From Vreelandella maris (GTDB lineage: Bacteria > Pseudomonadota > Gammaproteobacteria > Pseudomonadales > Halomonadaceae): a DNA stretch of 64,000 nucleotides. The stretch is taken from contig NZ_JABWCV010000005.1 of the NCBI RefSeq assembly GCF_013371085.1, forward strand, positions 186,001 to 250,000, in the 5' to 3' direction. Position numbers and translations under genes: made by a program. This document shows, piece after piece, positions 20,380 to 30,342 of this stretch. The notes beneath the pieces are model-generated. The model ran no database searches. It saw only the letters and a program-made list of their open reading frames with translations, and had not been told where the DNA came from. Numbering within the stretch: position 1 is the stretch's first letter; each line of letters starts with the position of its first letter.

Positions 20380-20603
20380 CCATCGTCCTGAATGACCTTC
20401 GTCGTCGCGTTCGATCAATGAACACTAGCAGCGGTCGCTCGGAGTAAGGAGCTGGCGTTGAGATATGGTTTGCGTTTTTCAGTATTGTTGTCACCAGCGT
20501 TCCATTTGCCCGCTTAGGAGTTAAACTTGCTCGCTAGCTAATGGTGTAGGCGCTTTAGTGATTCGTGAGTGAAAATTCCCTTTGGTCAGAGTAGAGAGTG
20601 TAA

Positions 20604-21392
20604 ATGATTAATTACCCGACGATTGACCCGGTGGCGATCTCCTTAGGGCCGCTACAAGTTCATTGGTATGGCCTGATGTATGTCGTAGGTTTTGTCGCAG
20701 CATGGTGGCTGGGTTGCCGTCGGGCATCGCGGATTGGCCTCAATAATGACGATATTGGCGATTTGCTCTTCTACTGTGCCATTGGCGTGGTCGCCGGTGG
20801 GCGCCTAGGTTATGCGCTATTCTACGGGCTAGGGCAGTGGACCGCCGATCCACTCTGGATATTCCGCGTATGGGATGGCGGCATGAGCTTTCACGGCGGT
20901 CTACTCGGTGTGTTGCTGGCCGCCTGGATATTTGCACGGCGTAAACAGCTGGCATTTCTAACACTCACCGATTTTATCGCCCCGTTAGTGCCGATTGGCT
21001 TAGGAGCCGGGCGCATCGGTAACTTTATTAATCATGAGCTACCGGGCCGCGTGACCTCGCTGCCTTGGGGCATGCCGTTCCCCGGTATGGGGCCTGAACC
21101 ACGCCACCCATCAGCGCTCTATGAGGCGTTGTTAGAAGGTGTCGTGTTGTTCGCCATTCTCTGGTGGGTCTCCGCCAAGCCCACATCGCGCGGCTTTTTA
21201 TCCGGGCTGTTCTTAGTCTGTTACGGCGTATTCCGCTTTATGGTCGAGTTCGTCCGCATGCCTGATGCACATATAGGTTTTATTGCTTTTGGTTGGGTCA
21301 CGATGGGGATGCTGCTCACTCTTCCCATGATCGCGCTGGGCCTTATCATCATCGCCTGGTCGCGCTCTAAGCCGGTGGACGTGAGGTCATAA
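20604..21392 (+). CDS. lgt: Prolipoprotein diacylglyceryl transferase
   Basis: Inner-membrane enzyme that adds diacylglycerol to the lipobox Cys of prolipoproteins. 262 residues with seven predicted helices. Family signatures: [12 protein letters not shown] near 20, [12 protein letters not shown] near 98 and the [13 protein letters not shown] signature near 140-152, with the essential His and Arg. Followed by thyA after about 120 nt, the common lgt-thyA order. The 224-nt gap before it (20380-20603) shows no gene. Confidence 0.94.
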   Translation: MINYPTIDPVAISLGPLQVHWYGLMYVVGFVAAWWLGCRRASRIGLNNDDIGDLLFYCAIGVVAGGRLGYALFYGLGQWTADPLWIFRVWDGGMSFHGGLLGVLLAAWIFARRKQLAFLTLTDFIAPLVPIGLGAGRIGNFINHELPGRVTSLPWGMPFPGMGPEPRHPSALYEALLEGVVLFAILWWVSAKPTSRGFLSGLFLVCYGVFRFMVEFVRMPDAHIGFIAFGWVTMGMLLTLPMIALGLIIIAWSRSKPVDVRS

Positions 21393-21429
21393 AGCACGTC
21401 AGCATCCAGCATTCAACCAGCGTGATAAA

Positions 21430-21459
21430 AAGAGGGGCAATCTTCGCATTGCCCCTCTT
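21430..21459. terminator. Strong hairpin between lgt and thyA
   Basis: A 12-bp perfect stem, AAGAGGGGCAAT with ATTGCCCCTCTT, with a CTTCGC loop, begins about 35 nt after the lgt stop. No T tract follows on the plus strand, so it may attenuate or protect the message ends rather than fully terminate. Confidence 0.5.
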
Positions 21460-21511
21460 CACCTCACCCCCTAGAATAAAACGCTACACCGCCTGTTAAT
21501 TTGGAAATTCT

Positions 21512-22330
21512 GTGACTGCACCAACGCCCGCGCTCGAGCAACCCTATTTAGATTTGATGCAAACCGTTCTGGAGCATGGCATCGATCGCCATGACCGCAC
21601 AGGTGTGGGCACTCGCTCCGTGTTTGGCCACCAAATGCGCTTTGACCTCTCTCGTGGCTTTCCGCTGCTGACGACCAAAAAGCTGCACCTGCGCTCGATC
21701 ATTCATGAGCTCTTATGGTTTCTCAAAGGCGACACCAACATCGCCTATCTAAAAGAGAACGGCGTGCGGATTTGGGACGATTGGGCAGATGAAAACGGTG
21801 ATCTAGGCCCCGTTTATGGCTATCAGTGGCGTAGTTGGCCTGATCCTAAAGGCGGCAGCGTTGACCAAATTGCCAAGGTGCTGAACCAAATTCGTACCTC
21901 GCCGCAGTCGCGCCGCCTGATCGTGTCTGCCTGGAATCCGGCTCAGGTCGATGAAATGCAGTTGCCGCCGTGCCACTGCCTGTTTCAGTTTTACGTTGCC
22001 AATGGAAAGCTGTCGTGCCAGCTCTATCAGCGCAGTGCCGATATCTTCCTCGGCGTGCCGTTCAATATTGCCAGTTACGCACTACTGCTGACCATGGTGG
22101 CACAGGTGACGGGGCTGCAGCCGGGTGAGTTTATCCACACCCTCGGCGATGCGCACTTATACAGTAACCATTTAGAGCAGGCCAAAGAGCAGCTCACGCG
22201 TACGCCCAACGCTGCGCCAACGCTCGTGCTCAACCCAGACGTTGATGACCTGTTCGCGTTCCGCTTTGAAGACATTCAGATCGAAGGATACGAAGCGCAC
22301 CCACACATCAAAGCCGAGGTCGCGGTATGA
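21512..22330 (+). CDS. thyA: Thymidylate synthase
   Basis: Makes dTMP from dUMP using methylene-tetrahydrofolate. 272 residues, with an N-terminal extension of about eight residues over the E. coli type. Features: [19 protein letters not shown] (phosphate-binding Arg), [14 protein letters not shown], the catalytic Cys in [11 protein letters not shown], the [20 protein letters not shown] segment, and a C-terminus of IKAEVAV. GTG start at 21512. Its stop overlaps the folA ATG (ATGA), coupling it to dihydrofolate reductase, which recycles its folate product. Confidence 0.95.
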   Translation: MTAPTPALEQPYLDLMQTVLEHGIDRHDRTGVGTRSVFGHQMRFDLSRGFPLLTTKKLHLRSIIHELLWFLKGDTNIAYLKENGVRIWDDWADENGDLGPVYGYQWRSWPDPKGGSVDQIAKVLNQIRTSPQSRRLIVSAWNPAQVDEMQLPPCHCLFQFYVANGKLSCQLYQRSADIFLGVPFNIASYALLLTMVAQVTGLQPGEFIHTLGDAHLYSNHLEQAKEQLTRTPNAAPTLVLNPDVDDLFAFRFEDIQIEGYEAHPHIKAEVAV

Positions 22331-22866
22331 GTCACGCAAGCGATAGCTTCGATTCCCTGGTGCCAGTAGCAATGATCGTGGCCATGGCAAAAAACCGAGT
22401 GATTGGTGTCGAGGGCAAGCTACCCTGGTACCTGCCGGAAGATCTCAAGTTCTTCAAACGTATTACCCAGGCCAAGCCCTTGGTCATGGGCCGGAAAACC
22501 TATGCCTCTATTGGCAAGCCGCTGCCGAATCGGCTGAACGTCGTCGTTACTCGAAATCCCGAGTTCAGCGAGGAAGGCGTGCGCGTTTGCCACGACCTGC
22601 CGGCAGCATTGGCGCTAGCTGACCAACACGCCACCATAGAAGCGGCGGAAGAAATTATGGTCATGGGGGGCGGAGAAATTTACCGCCAGGCATTACCCTT
22701 CGCTCAGCGGCTTTACATAACGGAAGTCGATGTAGAGGTAGAGGGCGACGCCACGTTTCCTGACTTCGAACCCAGCGAGTGGCAAGAAGTACAGCGCGTA
22801 GCGGGGCAGCCAGCAGAAGGGCAGCCAAACTACGATTTTGTGGTCTACGAGCGCATCGCCGACTGA
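22327..22866 (+). CDS. folA: Dihydrofolate reductase
   Basis: Regenerates tetrahydrofolate after the thymidylate synthase reaction. 179 residues: [28 protein letters not shown] carries the substrate-site acid and Met20-loop equivalents, then [35 protein letters not shown] and the C-terminal strand. About 17 extra N-terminal residues precede the usual start. ATGA overlap with thyA. The next gene, a ProQ-type protein, starts 21 nt downstream and may be co-transcribed. Confidence 0.94.
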   Translation: MSHASDSFDSLVPVAMIVAMAKNRVIGVEGKLPWYLPEDLKFFKRITQAKPLVMGRKTYASIGKPLPNRLNVVVTRNPEFSEEGVRVCHDLPAALALADQHATIEAAEEIMVMGGGEIYRQALPFAQRLYITEVDVEVEGDATFPDFEPSEWQEVQRVAGQPAEGQPNYDFVVYERIAD

Positions 22867-22886
22867 AAAGGTCAAAGGAGAAGGTT

Positions 22887-23675
22887 ATGGCCGCCAGCTT
22901 AATGAATATTTTAGATGACTTAGAAGCGCGTCTTGAACGCACACAAGCTGAGCTGCAAGCCCTGCGCGAAGAAAACCAGCGGCTAAAGCAGCAGTTGGCG
23001 CTGCAAAATGCTCCAGAGCCAAGCGAGCCAGGCCAGGAGAGGGCGGCCACCGCTGAATCCCACAGCGAAGGTGCTCCTGAACCAATGGTCACTAAGAGCG
23101 AAGCGTCTGACCAGGCAATCTCTGAACCAGCAGCGTCCGCTCCACAAGCTGTACCAGAGCATAACGAACAAGATGGGCCTGCCGAAATAGCACAAACAGT
23201 TCAAACAGCTGAATCCGCCCCAACACCTTCGCCGCATACACTGCTCAATCAATGGTATGAACGCTATCCGAACGCGTTCTTTAAGGGCCATACCAAACCG
23301 CTCAAAGTAGGTATTCACCAAGACCTGGCGGAGCGCGAAGAGTGGCCCAATAAGCTTATTCGGCGTGCACTGGCCAACTACGTAAACCTTCCCCGCTATA
23401 TAAAAGCAGTGCGCACGGGAGCTGAGCGGGTAGATTTAGACGGCCAGCCTGCCGGTAAGGTTGATAAAGAGGCAGCGCAGCATGCATCAGAAAAACGCGG
23501 CGAAAAGAAAGAGAGCGAATCGCCTAAAAAAGCGCAAACCAAACCGAAGGCTGTGGCCACAAAGCCGCGTGAAGTGTTGGTAGAGCAGGCCGAGAGGGAA
23601 AAAAGCGAATCGCATAAGCCGCTTAGCCTAGAAGACAAATTGCTCGGCTTGCAGCAGAAATTCAAAGGCCGCTGA
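22887..23675 (+). CDS. ProQ/FinO-family RNA chaperone
   Basis: 262 residues from the ATG at 22887 (AAAGGAGAAGG upstream). Residues 1-45 form a coiled coil (LEARLERTQAELQALREENQRL); 46-112 are acidic, Ala/Pro-rich and probably disordered; about 113-185 match the ProQ/FinO RNA-binding core (LNQWYERYPNAFFKGHTKPLKVGIHQDL, then IRRALANYVNLPRYIKAV); the tail is Lys/Glu-rich. ProQ proteins bind structured RNAs and sRNAs. The coiled-coil N-terminus is not part of E. coli ProQ, so self-association or partner binding is possible. Confidence 0.88.
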   Translation: MAASLMNILDDLEARLERTQAELQALREENQRLKQQLALQNAPEPSEPGQERAATAESHSEGAPEPMVTKSEASDQAISEPAASAPQAVPEHNEQDGPAEIAQTVQTAESAPTPSPHTLLNQWYERYPNAFFKGHTKPLKVGIHQDLAEREEWPNKLIRRALANYVNLPRYIKAVRTGAERVDLDGQPAGKVDKEAAQHASEKRGEKKESESPKKAQTKPKAVATKPREVLVEQAEREKSESHKPLSLEDKLLGLQQKFKGR

Positions 23676-23823
23676 GACCAAGCCGAAAGGCTAGGGTTCC
23701 ATAAAAAAGCATAAATAGTAAGAAAACACTGTTTTTTTCTATTGCGTTCCCTGGAATCCCGGTATAGAGTTTGTCCTGCGAGCATTGGACTATAACAAGG
23801 CTTAGTTGAGGACATGCCGCATA

Positions 23824-23870
23824 CCTCCGGAAAAACGGAGGATGGGAAAAGAGCATGGCCCGCAAGCCAT
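23824..23870 (+). promoter_or_regulatory. Two hairpins in the porin 5' leader
   Basis: CCTCCG-GAAAAA-CGGAGG (23824-23841) and ATGGC-CCGCAA-GCCAT (23855-23870) lie 65-110 nt before the porin start, inside a 260-nt gap. Porin mRNAs are common sRNA targets, so a structured leader fits post-transcriptional control. A TATAAC box at 23791-23796 is a possible -10, but its -35 is unconvincing. Confidence 0.4.
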
Positions 23871-23935
23871 CTGCCGTCTCATCAAGAGCCGAGCAGCAAC
23901 GATCGAAACAGTATACGAGTTAAGGAACTTACATC

Positions 23936-25027
23936 ATGAAAAAAACACTTTTAGCGACTGCTATCGTTGGCGCCCTGGGCGCCTCAGCTGCAGCCCAAGC
24001 TGCAACTGTTTATGACCAAGACGGCACCAAGCTGGACGTCTATGGCCGTATCGCTATGGGTATCGCCGGTGGCGGCCCTGAGTATAATAGCGACGGTAAT
24101 CGTATTAATACCGATGCTGACTTTGTTGATGTTTATTCTCGCCTTGGTCTACGCATGAGCCACGAAGTTTCTCGCGACTTGACTGCTTTCGGTCGTTTAG
24201 AGTGGCGTTTCGACGGTGATGAGCGTACCGGTCCTAGCGGCAACGGCAACACCGGCTTTAAAGAAGTTCGTCAGAGCTACCTCGGTCTGCAAAGCGACCA
24301 GTTCGGTACTTTCCAGGGTGGTAACTTTGACTCCTTCTACAACCAGTTCGTTTCTCTGCCGTTCTATGTTTACATCGACCGTGGTTTAGAATTCGCTGGT
24401 CACCCGAAACAGTCACGTGGTGACTCGATCGGTTACTACACGCCTGACCTGAGCGGTTTCACCGTCTTCTTGCAGGGCAAGCACTATAGCGACCGTGGTG
24501 TTGAAGCGGCACCCGGTGTAACTGAAGAGCCAGGTCAAGGTACTGAAGTAGCTGCACAAGGTGGTGTTCGTTACGCGCAAGGCCCCGTTACTCTTGGTCT
24601 AGGTTTTGTAGACGACATTGAAGAAGGCGGCGGCAACGACGAAGTGCTGTACGGCTTGATCGGTTCATACGACTTTACCGACCAGTTCTCTATGCGTCTT
24701 GGTTACGAGACTCGTGATGAAAATGCCGATTATACACCGAGCGCTACTGGCGAAAACGGTTATGATAAAGTAGGTCTGGGTGGCACCTTCACCACTGGCC
24801 CTTGGGCGTTTACTGCTGATTACTACAATGTAGACAGTGATAGTGACGAGACCCGCCACGCATGGGCCGCAGGCTCTTACTACAAAGTATCCAGCAACTT
24901 TGACGTGTTCGTTGAAGTCGCCGATGGCGATTCAAGCTTCAGCAGCGATGAATCCAGCGTTGACGACAATATCGATGCACTTAAAGAAGACGTTTACTGG
25001 CTGACTGGCGCACGTTACCACTTCTAA
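23936..25027 (+). CDS. Outer-membrane porin (general diffusion type)
   Basis: 363 residues. The signal peptide MKKTLLATAIVGALGASAAAQA is followed by ATVYDQDGTKLDVYGR, the standard first strand of Gram-negative porins. Alternating beta-strand patterns, acidic periplasmic and surface turns and a C-terminal Phe (WLTGARYHF) show a 16-stranded trimeric barrel inserted by the BAM machinery. The strongly acidic composition suits a salt-tolerant host. AAGGAAC ribosome site; followed by a strong terminator. Confidence 0.93.
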   Translation: MKKTLLATAIVGALGASAAAQAATVYDQDGTKLDVYGRIAMGIAGGGPEYNSDGNRINTDADFVDVYSRLGLRMSHEVSRDLTAFGRLEWRFDGDERTGPSGNGNTGFKEVRQSYLGLQSDQFGTFQGGNFDSFYNQFVSLPFYVYIDRGLEFAGHPKQSRGDSIGYYTPDLSGFTVFLQGKHYSDRGVEAAPGVTEEPGQGTEVAAQGGVRYAQGPVTLGLGFVDDIEEGGGNDEVLYGLIGSYDFTDQFSMRLGYETRDENADYTPSATGENGYDKVGLGGTFTTGPWAFTADYYNVDSDSDETRHAWAAGSYYKVSSNFDVFVEVADGDSSFSSDESSVDDNIDALKEDVYWLTGARYHF

Positions 25028-25079
25028 GCTTGGTTTAAATACCATACTTAAAGGGTAAACTGCCTAGCAGAACCAATAG

Positions 25080-25109
25080 AACCGGCCTCTTTAGAGGTCG
25101 GTTTTTTTA
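25080..25109 (+). terminator. Intrinsic terminator after the porin
   Basis: ACCGGCCTCT pairs with AGAGGTCGGT (one G-T pair) around a TT loop, then a run of seven or more T. It lies about 55 nt after the porin stop. Confidence 0.9.
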
Positions 25110-25201
25110 TGTGTAAATTAGAGCGCAGCTCGCCTATTAATTGCCTGGGGTGCGGTACTGTTTCCATAAGTATATAACTTTTCAGTTACTTAAAATTTAC
25201 A

Positions 25202-25235
25202 AAAAAGCCAACCATTTTTCTGTGCTTGGCTTTTT
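25202..25235. terminator. Bidirectional terminator-like hairpin
   Basis: AAAAAGCCAA and TTGGCTTTTT form a 10-bp stem with a 14-nt loop; A and T tracts on either side let it work in both directions. It lies in the 338-nt gap between the porin and pgm, where I see no gene. The rest of the gap is AT-rich and should hold the pgm promoter. Confidence 0.6.
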
Positions 25236-25365
25236 GTGATGTCAATGATCTTGTTTTAAATACCAGTAATACTTGTATAACAGGGATAATAGATATCCAT
25301 ACGCGCGTGCAAGCGTCTAGTAAATATGATGGGATAGTTCGTTTACGTAAAAGGAGATCAGAAGA

Positions 25366-26952
25366 ATGGAAACTATTTTAAAAGAATTCTACGAACAACA
25401 GCCGAGTGCTAGCGTTCCTAAGGAGTGCATAACGTTTGGTACCTCCGGCCACCGTGGCCGCTCCAACGAGCGTACATTTAATGCCGCACATATTTATGCA
25501 ATCACCCAGGCAGTGGTCGATTATCGTATTGATGCGGGCTATCAGGGACCGCTGTTCCTGGGTTTCGATACCCACGCGCTTTCTCGCCCCGCCTGGGAGT
25601 GCGCGCTGCAGGTGCTGGCCGCCAACAGGGTGTCGGTGTTTGTTGAGAAAGATCAGGGCTACACCGCAACACCGCTGATCAGTCAGGCGATTTTGCATCA
25701 TAATCACCCACAGGATCAGACGGTGCCGGCGCTCGCGGATGGCCTAATCATCACGCCTTCGCATAACCCGCCGGAAGATGGTGGCATTAAGTACAACCCA
25801 CACCACGGCGGCCCAGCGGATACTGACGCCACCGGCTGGATTGAGCTGCGTGCGAATGCTTACCTTCTGCGTCAGCTAGAAGATGTGCCCACCGTGCCGG
25901 TTGATGAGGCGATCGCCCATGCCCAGGAGTACGATTTCACCGCTCATTATGTGGCTCAATTAGGCGCGGTGGTGGATATAGCCGCAATTCAGAAGGCAAA
26001 CCTAGCGCTTGGTGTCGACCCGATGGGGGGCACAGCATTGCCAGTCTGGCAGGCGATAGCGGCGCACTACCATCTCAATCTTGAAGTAGCGAATACTACG
26101 ATTGATGCTGATTTTGCGTTTATGCCGCCGGATCACGACGGCAAAATTCGTATGGATTGCTCAAGCTCTGCAGCAATGGCCAATTTGCTCAAGATTAAAG
26201 GCCGCTTCGATATAGCGTTTGGTAACGACCCGGATGCTGACCGACATGGAATTGTTGACGCTAATGGCTTGATGAACCCTAATCACTTTTTAGCCGTGTG
26301 TATCGATTACCTGATCACTCATCGCCCAGAGTGGGCCGCTAGCTTGAAGATTGGCAAGACGCTGGTGTCGTCTTCGATGATCGATCGTGTAGTGGCTTCC
26401 CACCAGCGCGAGCTTTATGAAGTGCCGGTAGGCTTTAAGTGGTTTGTGGATGGTTTGCACGAAGGCTGGCTGGCCTTTGGCGGCGAAGAGAGCGCAGGCG
26501 CCAGCTTGCTGACCCGTGAAGGCAGAGCGTGGTCTACCGATAAAGACGGCATTGTACTCTGTTTGTTGGCAGCGGAAATCATGTCGGTTACTGGCAAAAC
26601 GCCCAGCGAGTATTACCGCACGCTCACCGAGCGCTTTGGCGAGCCTTTCTATAAACGCGTGGATACTCCCTGTTCCCCAGAAGAGAAGGCTGCGTTTAAA
26701 AACCTGACTGCAGAAAGCGTAACGGAGAAGCAGCTTGCTGGCGATCCGATTACTGCGGTGCTAGTCAACGCACCCGGCAACGGCGCTGCTATTGGCGGTA
26801 TTAAAGTCACCACCGAAAACGGTTGGTTTGCCGCTCGCCCCAGCGGCACGGAATCACTTTACAAGGTATATGCCGAAAGCTTCAAAGGAGAGCAGCATCT
26901 GGACGAGCTAGTCGAAAATGCCTCCGCACTACTAGCAGGTGTGTTGCAGTAG
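25366..26952 (+). CDS. pgm: Phosphoglucomutase (alpha-D-glucose-specific)
   Basis: Interconverts glucose-1-phosphate and glucose-6-phosphate, linking glycolysis to polysaccharide and osmolyte-sugar synthesis. 528 residues in the four-domain mutase fold: FGTSGHRGRS near 25, the phospho-serine loop ITPSHNPPEDGG with Ser132, the metal loop DPDADRHGI near 290, the sugar loop GGEESAGAS near 375 and the phosphate loop RPSGTESLYKVY near 490. Slightly shorter than E. coli Pgm. AAAGGAGA ribosome site. Confidence 0.93.
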   Translation: METILKEFYEQQPSASVPKECITFGTSGHRGRSNERTFNAAHIYAITQAVVDYRIDAGYQGPLFLGFDTHALSRPAWECALQVLAANRVSVFVEKDQGYTATPLISQAILHHNHPQDQTVPALADGLIITPSHNPPEDGGIKYNPHHGGPADTDATGWIELRANAYLLRQLEDVPTVPVDEAIAHAQEYDFTAHYVAQLGAVVDIAAIQKANLALGVDPMGGTALPVWQAIAAHYHLNLEVANTTIDADFAFMPPDHDGKIRMDCSSSAAMANLLKIKGRFDIAFGNDPDADRHGIVDANGLMNPNHFLAVCIDYLITHRPEWAASLKIGKTLVSSSMIDRVVASHQRELYEVPVGFKWFVDGLHEGWLAFGGEESAGASLLTREGRAWSTDKDGIVLCLLAAEIMSVTGKTPSEYYRTLTERFGEPFYKRVDTPCSPEEKAAFKNLTAESVTEKQLAGDPITAVLVNAPGNGAAIGGIKVTTENGWFAARPSGTESLYKVYAESFKGEQHLDELVENASALLAGVLQ

Positions 26953-27026
26953 CTAATGTGAAACCAGTTTTATTACCCATGAAATAGAGGGCTCCACAAT
27001 TAAATTAATTTTAAAAGTGGCTTATA

Positions 27027-27042
27027 GTTGATACGTATCAAC
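27027..27042. promoter_or_regulatory. 16-bp perfect palindrome before the diguanylate cyclase gene
   Basis: GTTGATACGTATCAAC is a perfect, uninterrupted palindrome 120 bp before the GTG start of the GGDEF gene, in the gap after pgm. The size and symmetry suit a dimeric repressor site. No regulator gene is adjacent, so the binding protein is unknown. Confidence 0.4.
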
Positions 27043-27161
27043 GTATGCGCGGGTCGGGATTTTGTTAAGTTGGTGGTTGAATTGGATTGAGCGATACTGC
27101 TCCACTTACCACCGCAAATGGGTATAAATGCTGCCGTTATTTTATAATTTAAGGCTATCCA

Positions 27162-29192
27162 GTGCCTCTGGCTAACCCACTGAAACTAACACTCACCTCT
27201 CGCTCATTAAAAAGCCGGCTTCTGCTGGGGCTCGCGCTTACTTGGTTTTTGGTGGTATCACTGGTGCTCGGCATGTCGTGGCAGTTGGGTAAAACCATGG
27301 TGCATGAGGCCAATATGTCTCATCTGCGTTATGAAGCTACGCTGCTTGCCGACGAAGTGACCCAGCAGATTGAACAACGTTTTCAGGCATTAGAACGCTT
27401 AAGCGACATGATTGGTGCCACCGATGATGCGAGTTGGATCAGCTACCAGCTGCGTCAGAATGATGGTCTGTTGGCTTGGTTTGAGGGAATTGTGGTTGCT
27501 AATCGTGAAGGAGAGGTCGTGGCTGACTGGCCAGCTATTGTGGGCCGAGTAGGACTCCACACGGCCGAGCTTGAATACTTCCGTATGCTGCGCGGTACTC
27601 TTCGGCCTTACGTTAGCGAGCCATTTCAAGGGCGAGCTAGTGGTATGCCTATGGTGTTAGTCAGTGTCCCACGCCTTACTGAACAGGGTGAGTTCGATGG
27701 TTTCGTGGGCGGCATTCTTAGCCTGGATTCAGGCGGTATGTTCGGTCGCTTGGCCAAGGTTCGCTTGGGCGAGAGTGGCTACGCGGCTGTTGCTACTGCA
27801 TCCGGGAAAATTTTGTATCACCCTAATAGCAGCTTGATTACTGCCAGCGTACCTGACAGGGAATTTAATCCTGGACTGGATCTTGCTTTGGATGGCTGGG
27901 AAGGTGATGTTGTTGACGAATTATTAGATGGCCAAACAGCGCTACAGTCTTATGCTCAAGTGTGGCCTGCCGGTTGGGTCGTTGGCTTCTATTTGCCGAT
28001 TGAGCAAGCGCAATTGCCGCTGGCTAATTTCATCCAGAAACTTTGGTGGCTATGGCTGTCGCTAGCAGTATTGATGTTGCCCCTGTTGTGGTGGATGTTA
28101 GGTCGCGAGCTTTCGCCGCTTAAGCACCTGGAAAAGCAGATCGGCGAGGTAGGGCTAGGCCACCGAGAACACGTCAGCCTGGCCACTAATATGCAGGAGT
28201 TGCAGCAAGTCGCATCCACCTTTAACCGGGTGGAAGAGGAACGACAACTGCTGCTCGGCAATCTTCAGGAGCGTGAGGCCTTTCTTGACTCAGTGCTCAA
28301 TGCCGCACCGCAGGGCATGTTTGTCGCCAATATTAAAGGTGACATCACTTACATGAATCCAGCATTGCTGGAGATGCTGAATATTTCTCCTGACCTGGCT
28401 ATGGAGTCATGGCTCACTCAAATTCACGTTGACGATATCACCGGTACCAAGGATATGTGGGTCCATAGCCTACGTACCGGCAGTGACTTTGTGCGTCAGT
28501 TACGCTTTTTACGCAGCGATCAAGAGCTGCTGTGGCTGGATATTCATGCTCGCGTGGTTATGCTTTCCCAAGATGGCCATACCCTTGGTTTGGTGGGAGT
28601 TGTAAAAGATATAACTGAGCGCCGGGAGCAGGAAGCTATTCAGCGTTGGGAGGCGGAGCATGACCCGCTAACAGGTTTGCTGAATCGTCGAGGTTTTGAG
28701 CGCCGCCTTGAAGAAGCCTTTGCCGATTTTCAAAAAACCAGCACGCCTTCGGCCCTGTTGCTGTTCGATTTAGATCATTTTAAGCCTATCAACGATGAAG
28801 GCGGGCATGCTCTGGGCGATGAAATGCTGCGTCGTATTGCTCAGGTGGTCGCCTGGGAAGTACGTCGTAGCGACCATGTCGCGCGTCAGGGCGGTGACGA
28901 GTTTGGCGTACTGCTACCTAGTTGTACCCTTTCTCGGGCGAAGACGGTGGCGGAATCTTTGCGGCAAGCAGTGGGGGAGATATCCGTGACTCACCAAGGG
29001 AAAGAGTACATGGTGACGCTCAGTATTGGCGTCACCACCTTTGATGAAGTTGACGCCAGTGTAAGCAGCGTTTTAGAGAGAGCCGATGCCGGGAGTTACA
29101 AGGCTAAAGATCAGGGCCGAGATGGGGTGGTCGTCAATATGCCCCAAAGTCATGATGATGAAGTCACGGAGCTTTTCGATCAGTTTGAATAG
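27162..29192 (+). CDS. Diguanylate cyclase with Cache, HAMP-like and PAS domains
   Basis: 676 residues from a GTG. A membrane helix (about 18-40) is followed by a periplasmic Cache-type sensor (about 45-285), a second helix (about 290-312), a HAMP-like linker, a PAS domain (about 367-485) and a GGDEF domain. The active-site loop GGDEF is intact at 577-581 and the inhibitory I-site RRSD is at 568-571 with the correct five-residue spacing. It should make c-di-GMP in response to a periplasmic small ligand and be product-inhibited. No phosphodiesterase or effector gene is adjacent. Confidence 0.9.
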   Translation: MPLANPLKLTLTSRSLKSRLLLGLALTWFLVVSLVLGMSWQLGKTMVHEANMSHLRYEATLLADEVTQQIEQRFQALERLSDMIGATDDASWISYQLRQNDGLLAWFEGIVVANREGEVVADWPAIVGRVGLHTAELEYFRMLRGTLRPYVSEPFQGRASGMPMVLVSVPRLTEQGEFDGFVGGILSLDSGGMFGRLAKVRLGESGYAAVATASGKILYHPNSSLITASVPDREFNPGLDLALDGWEGDVVDELLDGQTALQSYAQVWPAGWVVGFYLPIEQAQLPLANFIQKLWWLWLSLAVLMLPLLWWMLGRELSPLKHLEKQIGEVGLGHREHVSLATNMQELQQVASTFNRVEEERQLLLGNLQEREAFLDSVLNAAPQGMFVANIKGDITYMNPALLEMLNISPDLAMESWLTQIHVDDITGTKDMWVHSLRTGSDFVRQLRFLRSDQELLWLDIHARVVMLSQDGHTLGLVGVVKDITERREQEAIQRWEAEHDPLTGLLNRRGFERRLEEAFADFQKTSTPSALLLFDLDHFKPINDEGGHALGDEMLRRIAQVVAWEVRRSDHVARQGGDEFGVLLPSCTLSRAKTVAESLRQAVGEISVTHQGKEYMVTLSIGVTTFDEVDASVSSVLERADAGSYKAKDQGRDGVVVNMPQSHDDEVTELFDQFE

Positions 29193-29308
29193 TTATGCCC
29201 GTGACGTGCTTGCCAGTCGACAAAACTTGCCAAACAGTAGAATATAAGTAAGTACTGAACTTATTCTAAAAGCCAGTTTTTAAAATCAAGGCTGATCGAG
29301 ATACTGTT

Positions 29309-30256
29309 GTGAACCTAATTGAACTGTTTGCTCGCACGCTGGATATCACGCTGCCTGTTTTTGCAATGGTGTTTATAGGCCTGGGTCTTAAGCGATTGAA
29401 ATGGATCGACAGTGCTTTCGTCTCAACTGCCTCAGCCTTAGTTTTTAAAGCGACGCTGCCCACCCTGATTTTTCTTAGCTTGATAAAAGCCGACCTAAGC
29501 GTTGCGCTAGATGTTTCGCTGATGGTGTTTTTTGCAGTGGCGACTCTGGGGCAGTTTCTGCTGAGCTGGGTATGGGCGCATTACCGTGTCGCGCGTGAAG
29601 ATCGGGGTATATACGTGCAAGGTGCTTTTCGTGGCAATTGCGGTGTAGTGGGGCTAGCACTGGCAGCGGGTATGTACGGTAACTACGGCCTTTCAGCAGG
29701 TAGCCTGCTATTAGGCGTGGTTATTGTGTTGTACAACGCGCTTTCGGTGGTGGTGCTGGCGTTCTATCAGCCTGGGCAGTCCACTGACTGGCGCAGTTTG
29801 CTAAAGCATGTTGTTACTAACCCGCTGATTATTTCAGTCTTTGCCGCATTGCCATTTACAGCGCTCTCTATCCCTCTGCCCAGTTGGTTGATTACTTCAG
29901 GGGATTACTTTGCTTCCTTAACCCTGCCGTTGGCGCTGATTTGTATCGGCGCTACGCTCTCTGTATCAAGCATGCGTGACAGTAGTCAGGTGGCGCTAAG
30001 CGCTAGCTGGATGAAAATGGTGATATTGCCCATTGTTTCAACGGCAGCCGCTTGGCTAGTGGGCTTTTCTGGAGCACAGCTGGGTTTGCTGTTCCTGTTT
30101 TTTGCCAGCCCTTCGGCCGCGGCAAGCTTTGTGATGGTAAAAGCGATCGGTGGGAATGTAGCATTAGCGGCCAATATCATCGCCATTACCACACTGATGG
30201 CGAGCATTACCGTCACGCTGGGCGTGTTTGCCCTGCGTTTGCTTGGTTGGATTTAG
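29309..30256 (+). CDS. AEC-family transporter (auxin efflux carrier-like)
   Basis: 315 residues, ten predicted membrane helices in two inverted halves, starting from a GTG. Typical family segments are the N-terminal PVFAMVFIGLGLKRLKWID, FRGNCGVVGLALAAGMYG near 108 and LPLALICIGATLSV near 210. Bacterial AEC proteins export or import small carboxylates such as malate or malonate; the substrate here is unknown. It stands alone, with the tRNA-Arg gene 87 nt downstream. Confidence 0.88.
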   Translation: MNLIELFARTLDITLPVFAMVFIGLGLKRLKWIDSAFVSTASALVFKATLPTLIFLSLIKADLSVALDVSLMVFFAVATLGQFLLSWVWAHYRVAREDRGIYVQGAFRGNCGVVGLALAAGMYGNYGLSAGSLLLGVVIVLYNALSVVVLAFYQPGQSTDWRSLLKHVVTNPLIISVFAALPFTALSIPLPSWLITSGDYFASLTLPLALICIGATLSVSSMRDSSQVALSASWMKMVILPIVSTAAAWLVGFSGAQLGLLFLFFASPSAAASFVMVKAIGGNVALAANIIAITTLMASITVTLGVFALRLLGWI

Positions 30257-30342
30257 CAATTAGGTTGAAGCGGGCCAACTCGGTTGGCCCTGCCTAACCG
30301 GACGCGTTATACTACGCGCCCTCAAGTTTGTACTCCGCTTAA

